Shown here: positions 21,583 through 25,587 of the stretch, one piece after another
Numbering within the stretch: position 1 is the stretch's first letter
Layout of the letters: each line of letters starts with the position of its first letter
Source of the DNA: Mucilaginibacter sp.
GTDB lineage: Bacteria > Bacteroidota > Bacteroidia > Sphingobacteriales > Sphingobacteriaceae
Direction: 5' to 3'
Length of the DNA: 25,587 nt
Assembly (NCBI GenBank): GCA_028288315.1
Contig: JAQBNY010000280.1
Location: forward strand, 1 to 25,587
Notes under the pieces: model-generated
What the model was told of the DNA's origin: nothing
The model's database searches: none
The model's input: the letters and a program-made list of their open reading frames with translations, nothing else
Position numbers and translations under genes: made by a program

Positions 21583-22578
21583 ATGGAAAATATAAACGAT
21601 TCTAAAAGTCCGCTGCAGATAGTAACTCCCCCTTCGGGAAGTTTGGGAACATCTGTTTCTGTCTTTGCGCCAGCCACTGTTGCTAATGTGGTTTGCGGGT
21701 TTGATGTACTTGGTTTCGCGGTGAATGAACCGGGCGATGAAGTGATTATGCGCATAACTGATAAGCCCGGAATAACCATTAGTAAAATTACTGGTGACGA
21801 TGGCCGCCTGCCCCTTAACCCGGCTAAAAACACGGTGAGCGTAAGTGTGCAGCATTATTTGCAAAGTATTGATCGTACAGATATTGGTTTGGATATTGAA
21901 CTGCACAAAAAAATGCCAATAGGCAGCGGATTGGGTTCCAGTTCGGCGAGCACTGTAGCGGGACTATTTGCCATAAAAACCTTGCTGGACGATGATACAG
22001 ATCCCTCTACTCTTTTACCCTTTGCCATGAAGGGCGAAGAGATGGCTTGCGGGCACGGCCATGCGGATAACGTTGCCCCGGCATTACTGGGTGGTTTTGT
22101 ACTCATTCGCAGCTATGACCCATTGGATGTGGTTCGATTACCCCATCCGCCGGGCTTATGGTGCGCCATTGTTTTTCCGGATGTTGATGTGCCTACCCGC
22201 GAGGCAAGGCAAATTATCCGTAACAAAATATTAATGAAAGATGCTGTTACGCAATGGGGTAATATAGCCGGACTGGTAAGTGGCTTGTTTATGCAAGACA
22301 TTGATTTGATAGGCCGTAGTATGAAGGATGTGCTGGTTGAACCGGTACGCTCAATGCTTATCCCCGACTTTTATGTGATGCGCGAAATGGCTATGGAGAT
22401 GGGTGCGGTTAGCTTTGGCATCTCAGGCTCTGGTCCGTCTGTATTTGCATTTACCCGCAATGAAGAAACAGCCAAACGCATTACTCATAAATTGCAACAG
22501 CATTTAACCAGTATTAAAATTGGTTCAAATGGATATGTGTCTACTATAAATGATAAAGGGCCAAGGGTAATAGGCTAG
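21583..22578 (+). CDS. thrB: Homoserine kinase ThrB
   Basis: ThrB phosphorylates homoserine at O. The 331-residue GHMP kinase has the N-terminal motif VSVFAPATVANVVCGFDVLGFAV (about residues 24-46), the ATP-binding GHMP motif PIGSGLGSSSAS (112-123), HGHADNVAPALLGGFVLI, and the C-terminal SFGISGSGPSVFAF motif. Its N-terminus carries about 20 extra residues before the conserved SVFAPA strand. An alternative start is not evident, since the next ATG lies inside the fold. It follows thrA by 35 bp and is separated from thrC by 115 bp holding a stable palindromic repeat. Confidence 0.96.
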   Translation: MENINDSKSPLQIVTPPSGSLGTSVSVFAPATVANVVCGFDVLGFAVNEPGDEVIMRITDKPGITISKITGDDGRLPLNPAKNTVSVSVQHYLQSIDRTDIGLDIELHKKMPIGSGLGSSSASTVAGLFAIKTLLDDDTDPSTLLPFAMKGEEMACGHGHADNVAPALLGGFVLIRSYDPLDVVRLPHPPGLWCAIVFPDVDVPTREARQIIRNKILMKDAVTQWGNIAGLVSGLFMQDIDLIGRSMKDVLVEPVRSMLIPDFYVMREMAMEMGAVSFGISGSGPSVFAFTRNEETAKRITHKLQQHLTSIKIGSNGYVSTINDKGPRVIG

Positions 22579-22586
22579 CCCAACAC

Positions 22587-22666
22587 CGTCATTGCGAGGA
22601 ACGAAGCAATCCTCGATAAGTATGACGTACATGCAAATTTAGATTGCTTCGTTCCTCGCAATGACG
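22587..22666. repeat. Palindromic interspersed repeat (GTCATTGCGAG family), copy 2, between thrB and thrC
   Basis: Perfect 25-bp inverted arms at 22587-22611 and 22642-22666 (core CGTCATTGCGAGGAACGA, then AGCAATC) enclose a 30-nt loop. The same GTCATTGCGAG terminus and GCAATC core occur in the element at 2693-2789. It begins 9 bp after the thrB stop and ends 27 bp before the thrC start. In RNA it would fold into a very stable stem inside the operon transcript. There is no U-tract, so termination is not implied directly. Stabilisation of the upstream mRNA or partial polarity is possible. Confidence 0.9.
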
Positions 22667-22693
22667 CGTGATAAAAATTCGAAATAAGAAAAA

Positions 22694-24004
22694 ATGAAAT
22701 TCTACAGTACTAACAATACAGACCTACGGGTTGGCTTTAAAGAGGCCGTGTTTAATAGCATGCCACAGGATAAAGGTTTATACATGCCTGTGAGCATCCC
22801 ACGGTTAGAAGATGAATTTATTAATAACCTTGATCAATACACACTTCCTGAAATTGCTTTCCATGTAGCTCAAAACCTATTAGGTGATGACATTCCTGCA
22901 AATGACCTGAAAGCTATTATTTATGATGCCATAAACTTTTACGCACCTGTTGTAAAGTTAGAGCAGAACGTATACGTACTGGAGCTTTTTCATGGGCCAT
23001 CGCTGGCATTTAAGGATTTTGGCGCCCGGTTCATGAGCCGGGTGATGAGCTATTTTTTAGAAGCGGGCGAAAAACAACTGGATGTACTGGTAGCCACATC
23101 TGGTGATACCGGCGGTGCGGTTGCTCTTGGGTTTTTAGGCGTGCCGAATACAAGGGTTACCATTCTGTATCCCAAAGGAAAAGTAAGTCAGATACAAGAA
23201 CTGCAACTAACAACTAACGGACAAAATATACGAGCGCTTGAAATTGACGGTACATTTGATGATTGTCAGGCACTGGTTAAACAAGCATTTACAGATGCGG
23301 AGCTTAATGGTAAGTTTCGGTTAACATCTGCCAACTCTATTAATATTGCCCGGTTAATTCCTCAAACATTTTATTATTTTAATGCCTACGCCCAACTTTT
23401 AAAAGAAGGCATTAACAAGATTATTTTTGCGGTACCCAGCGGCAACTTCGGTAACATAGGTGCCGGCCTGTTAGCCTGGAAGATGGGCTTGCCTGTAGAG
23501 CAGTTTATTGCAGCCACCAACGTTAACGATACCGTGCCTGAGTTTTTAAAGACCGGGATCTACCAGCCTAAACCCTCTGTAGCTACTCTATCTAACGCTA
23601 TGGATGTAGGAAACCCCAGCAACTGGGTAAGAATTGCCGATATGTTTAAAGATGACGCAGGGGCACTAAAAAGCCTAATTTCAGGCTATCGTTATACCGA
23701 TGAGGAAACCCTTGAAGCAATGGATGCTGTATTTAAACAGTATGATTATGTAGTTTGCCCGCATACGGCCATTGCCTGGAAGGCGTTGAAAGCATATCAA
23801 GCGAAACACTTGGCTACAGATACCGCCGGAGTGTTTTTATCGACAGCGCACCCATGTAAGTTTCCGGATGTGTTTACGCAGGAGATAGCAGATAAGATTG
23901 AGGTCCCAACGCAAGTTGCTGAATTAGAGAAAAAAGAACGACAAGCCGTAAGTTTAGGTAAAGATTTTGAAGGATTTAAAGGATATTTGCTGAATAATGC
24001 ATAG
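22694..24004 (+). CDS. thrC: Threonine synthase ThrC
   Basis: ThrC converts O-phosphohomoserine to threonine using pyridoxal phosphate. The 436-residue product begins MKFYSTNNTDLRVGFKEAVFNSMPQDKGLYMP, normal for the shorter bacterial/fungal-type branch. The PLP lysine is K107 in FHGPSLAFKDFGARFM. The phosphate-binding motif VATSGDTGGAVALGFL follows, then SANSINIARLIPQTFYYF, IIFAVPSGNFGNIGAGLLA, and the C-terminal VCPHTAIAWKALKAY and LSTAHPCKFPDVF motifs. It is the last of the three thr genes. The next lipoprotein frame overlaps its end if the upstream ATG (23997) is used, and lies 10 bp downstream if the ATG at 24015 is used. Confidence 0.97.
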   Translation: MKFYSTNNTDLRVGFKEAVFNSMPQDKGLYMPVSIPRLEDEFINNLDQYTLPEIAFHVAQNLLGDDIPANDLKAIIYDAINFYAPVVKLEQNVYVLELFHGPSLAFKDFGARFMSRVMSYFLEAGEKQLDVLVATSGDTGGAVALGFLGVPNTRVTILYPKGKVSQIQELQLTTNGQNIRALEIDGTFDDCQALVKQAFTDAELNGKFRLTSANSINIARLIPQTFYYFNAYAQLLKEGINKIIFAVPSGNFGNIGAGLLAWKMGLPVEQFIAATNVNDTVPEFLKTGIYQPKPSVATLSNAMDVGNPSNWVRIADMFKDDAGALKSLISGYRYTDEETLEAMDAVFKQYDYVVCPHTAIAWKALKAYQAKHLATDTAGVFLSTAHPCKFPDVFTQEIADKIEVPTQVAELEKKERQAVSLGKDFEGFKGYLLNNA

Positions 24005-24014
24005 TAATATCAAT

Positions 24015-24419
24015 ATGTTCAGGAATAGGAAGGTTAGATTAGTTTGTACCATAGCGCTAATTGCTTTTTCGCTAGCCGGCTGCAGCAAAAAAAAGTTTGA
24101 CAGGAGAGAATGGAATGATGGCGACGGAATTAGCTGGCCCAACCGCTCAGCAATGCTGGATGACCTGCTTGCTAATCACAAGCTTAAAGGGTTAAAATAC
24201 AAAGAGGTAATAAAACTGTTGCGTTACCCGCAATGGAACAGTTTTACAGACAGGAGCTTTGAATATGAGATAAACCGTAAAATGGACCGGTTAGATACAC
24301 TGTATGCCAAAAGCCTGGTATTGTACCTGAATAAAGATTCGGTTGTTACAGATGTTAAAGTAATTGAAAAAGATAATTCAGAAAAGATCGCGTTAAAGCG
24401 TAAAAAAGAAAAGAAGTGA
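24015..24419 (+). CDS. Small hypothetical lipoprotein (weakly BamE/SmpA-like)
   Basis: I place the start at the ATG 24015, giving 134 residues with signal peptide MFRNRKVRLVCTIALIAFSLAGC (lipobox SLAGC, C23). An upstream in-frame ATG at 23997 would overlap thrC by 8 bp and extend the N-terminus by six residues. The mature chain has KLKGLKYKEVIKLLRYPQWN, then F-E-Y-E-I-N-R near the middle, and DTLYAKSLVLYLNKDSVVTDVKVIE, an order (helix with x-x-V-x-x-L-L-x-x-P, strand, then strand with V-T-D-V) that loosely recalls the BamE/SmpA fold, though I would not name it so. The C-terminus is a basic KRKKEKK tail. The GTG start of the next gene overlaps its stop by 4 bp, so they are coupled. Confidence 0.8.
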   Translation: MFRNRKVRLVCTIALIAFSLAGCSKKKFDRREWNDGDGISWPNRSAMLDDLLANHKLKGLKYKEVIKLLRYPQWNSFTDRSFEYEINRKMDRLDTLYAKSLVLYLNKDSVVTDVKVIEKDNSEKIALKRKKEKK

Positions 24420-25021
24420 TTAACACCATAATATTTGACCTTGGGGCTGTTTTGATTGACTGGAACCCCGATTACATGTACAAAACTATTTTTGATGATG
24501 AGCAGGAAATGAGAGATTTCATGGCAACTGTAACTCCTCCTGATTGGAACGAAGAACAAGATGCCGGTCGCACCTTGCAGGAGGGCACAGAATGGTTAAT
24601 TCAGAAGCACCCACACCACGAGACCAATATCCGCGCGTTTTATGGCCGTTGGATAGAAATGCTGGGCGATGCTTTTGAGGGTACTGTTGAGATATTTAAA
24701 GAGCTTAAGGAAAGCAAGAAGTATAAAATATATGCTTTAACCAATTGGTCGGCAGAGACGTTCCCGTTGGCGCAGAAAAAGTTTGATTTTTTGAACTGGT
24801 TTGATGGCGTTGTAGTATCTGGCACAGAAAAAATGCGTAAGCCTACCCCGGAGTTTTACCAGATATTGCTTGACAGGTATAATGTAAAGGCACAGGAATC
24901 ATTATTTATTGATGACAACTACCGCAATATTTTGGCGGCAGAAAAATTGGGAATTAATAGCATACACTTTACCTCGGCAGAGCAATTAAAAGAAGAGTTG
25001 TTAAAATGCGGTATATTGTAA
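24416..25021 (+). CDS. HAD-superfamily hydrolase, YihX-like (HAD-IA)
   Basis: The product has 201 residues and starts at a GTG (24416) overlapping the preceding stop by 4 bp. Motif I is IIFDLGAVLIDWNP with nucleophile D8. The usual second Asp of DxDx is Gly here, as in YihX-type alpha-glucose-1-phosphate phosphatases. Motif II is ALTNWS, motif III is the K in EKMRKPTPEFY, and motif IV is LFIDDNYRNI. An alpha-helical cap lies at about 15-80. The substrate cannot be deduced. It is the last gene of the run that begins with thrA, and a strong bidirectional terminator follows. It could be an independent metabolite phosphatase rather than part of threonine metabolism. Confidence 0.9.
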   Translation: MINTIIFDLGAVLIDWNPDYMYKTIFDDEQEMRDFMATVTPPDWNEEQDAGRTLQEGTEWLIQKHPHHETNIRAFYGRWIEMLGDAFEGTVEIFKELKESKKYKIYALTNWSAETFPLAQKKFDFLNWFDGVVVSGTEKMRKPTPEFYQILLDRYNVKAQESLFIDDNYRNILAAEKLGINSIHFTSAEQLKEELLKCGIL

Positions 25022-25058
25022 TCATATTTTCTATTGCCGCAAACAGCCCATCGCTTAT

Positions 25059-25093
25059 AAAAAAATCCCCGGTAGTAATACCGGGGATTTTTT
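25059..25093. terminator. Strong bidirectional intrinsic terminator
   Basis: A perfect 15-bp stem AAAAAATCCCCGGTA/TACCGGGGATTTTTT with a GTAA loop (25060-25074 with 25079-25093) has A and T tracts on both sides. It sits between the HAD gene (plus strand) and the TonB receptor (minus strand), so it should end both transcripts. Confidence 0.95.
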
Positions 25094-25096
25094 GTT

Positions 25097-25587
25097 TTAT
25101 ATAGATTTTTTGTTTTCTGAACCAAACGGTACAATTATCTTGAAACTGATGTTACGACCCATGTTGTATAGTCCGGGCCAGTTATAGGATGTAAAATACT
25201 TCAACCTGCTTAAATTCGATTGATAAGCCACATTAGTTAGATTAGAGCCCTCGATAAATACACTGAATAGCTGTTTGCCCGCGCTGTTAACAACGTTGCT
25301 GCCAATGCCGGCGCTTAGCAAATTATACCCGGCTGTCATGGTTTCTGTTCCGTATGCCGAGAAATACCGGTCCTGCTTACTGTAATGATCTAAGCCAACT
25401 TTAAAATATATATCCTTTAAAGGACCATGTTGTTGTTGTGCAAATTCGGCTTTCAACTCACTGTATGTATGTGTTGGCGGTATAAATGGCAAATATTTTA
25501 AGCTATCGGCCACGTTATTGTTGTTGCCCCTGTTAGAGCCATAAGTAAGTGTTACGGCATTATAAAAATGCAACCAGCTTATAGGGT
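25097..25587 (-). CDS. TonB-dependent outer-membrane receptor, C-terminal barrel end (5' truncated by window)
   Basis: The frame is open from the right window edge (PISWLHFYNAVTLTYGS) to a stop at 25097-25099, about 163 residues. The apparent start at 25573 is only a TTG, and the frame continues beyond it, so this is a partial gene. The sequence shows alternating amphipathic strands: YNAVTLTYG, THTYSELKAEFAQ, DIYFKVGLDHYSKQDRYFS, GYNLLSAGIGSNV, the classic last plug-to-barrel motif LFSVFIEGSNLTNVAYQSNLSRLKYF, and NMGRNISFKIIVPFG. This matches the last strands of a TonB-dependent receptor. The substrate is unknown, since plug and SusC features lie outside the window. It ends next to the bidirectional terminator. 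Confidence 0.85.
   Translation of the reverse strand, partial: PISWLHFYNAVTLTYGSNRGNNNNVADSLKYLPFIPPTHTYSELKAEFAQQQHGPLKDIYFKVGLDHYSKQDRYFSAYGTETMTAGYNLLSAGIGSNVVNSAGKQLFSVFIEGSNLTNVAYQSNLSRLKYFTSYNWPGLYNMGRNISFKIIVPFGSENKKSI

Noticed and set aside
21403..21906. 167-codon minus-strand open frame across the thrA/thrB junction
   Set aside because: It is opposite two confidently identified genes and has no recognisable motif.
1..25587. CRISPR array, prophage, insertion sequence or toxin-antitoxin genes
   Set aside because: No regularly spaced repeats, transposase, integrase or recognisable toxin pairs were found. The window is core genome apart from short palindromic repeats.

Overview
The window looks like chromosome of a Bacteroidota member, most likely family Sphingobacteriaceae (Mucilaginibacter/Pedobacter-like). 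The evidence is Bacteroidota-type promoter boxes (TAnnTTTG), genes with almost no Shine-Dalgarno sequences, a gldH gliding-type lipoprotein next to ricT and holB, a DUF3078 barrel protein, many small lipoproteins with classic lipoboxes, and a fused aspartokinase/homoserine dehydrogenase. The genus is inference only. Almost everything is core metabolism or housekeeping. There is no phage, transposase or CRISPR array.

Layout. 1-2530: the 3' end of mnmG, an Ig-like lipoprotein, and a convergent gamma-carbonic anhydrase. 2585-2789: tRNA-Gly(CCC) with its own promoter box, then a palindromic interspersed repeat. 2800-6915: nadB and nadA, divergent across a 404-bp AT-rich spacer (first two steps of de novo NAD synthesis), then thiL. 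6974-9364: rmuC, two tandem paralogous mini-lipoproteins, and one further lipoprotein. 9372-12417 (minus): holB-ricT-gldH with 2-bp spacings. 12437-12563: a 25-bp perfect inverted repeat framing the holB/ruvX divergent spacer. 12573-17366 (plus): ruvX, an O-methyltransferase, two GH73-type glucosaminidases (one a LysM lipoprotein), a carboxypeptidase-regulatory-like secreted protein overlapping a small HExxH membrane protein, and a DUF3078 protein. 17439-18853 (minus): rsgA and dtd. 18908-25021 (plus): the threonine operon thrA-thrB-thrC, followed by a lipoprotein and a HAD phosphatase. 25059-25093: bidirectional terminator. 25097-25587: 3' end of a TonB-dependent receptor.

The most interesting item is a complete transcription attenuator in front of thrA. 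It has a promoter-like pair of boxes and a 21-codon leader peptide in which 12 residues are Thr or Ile. A 12-bp terminator hairpin with a U-tract ends just before thrA. A 9-nt segment encoding the last residues of the leader peptide is an exact complement of the terminator's 5' arm. A ribosome stalled on the Thr/Ile codons would leave that segment free to act as antiterminator. A ribosome that reaches the stop codon would cover it and let the terminator form. The design resembles enterobacterial thrL but is more compact, because the antiterminator strand is itself part of the leader coding sequence.

The genes of the thr operon convert aspartate to threonine. A stable palindromic repeat between thrB and thrC may modulate expression of the distal part. 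The two glucosaminidases, the secreted proteins and the DUF3078 protein form an envelope-related block, but their co-function is inferred only from position.
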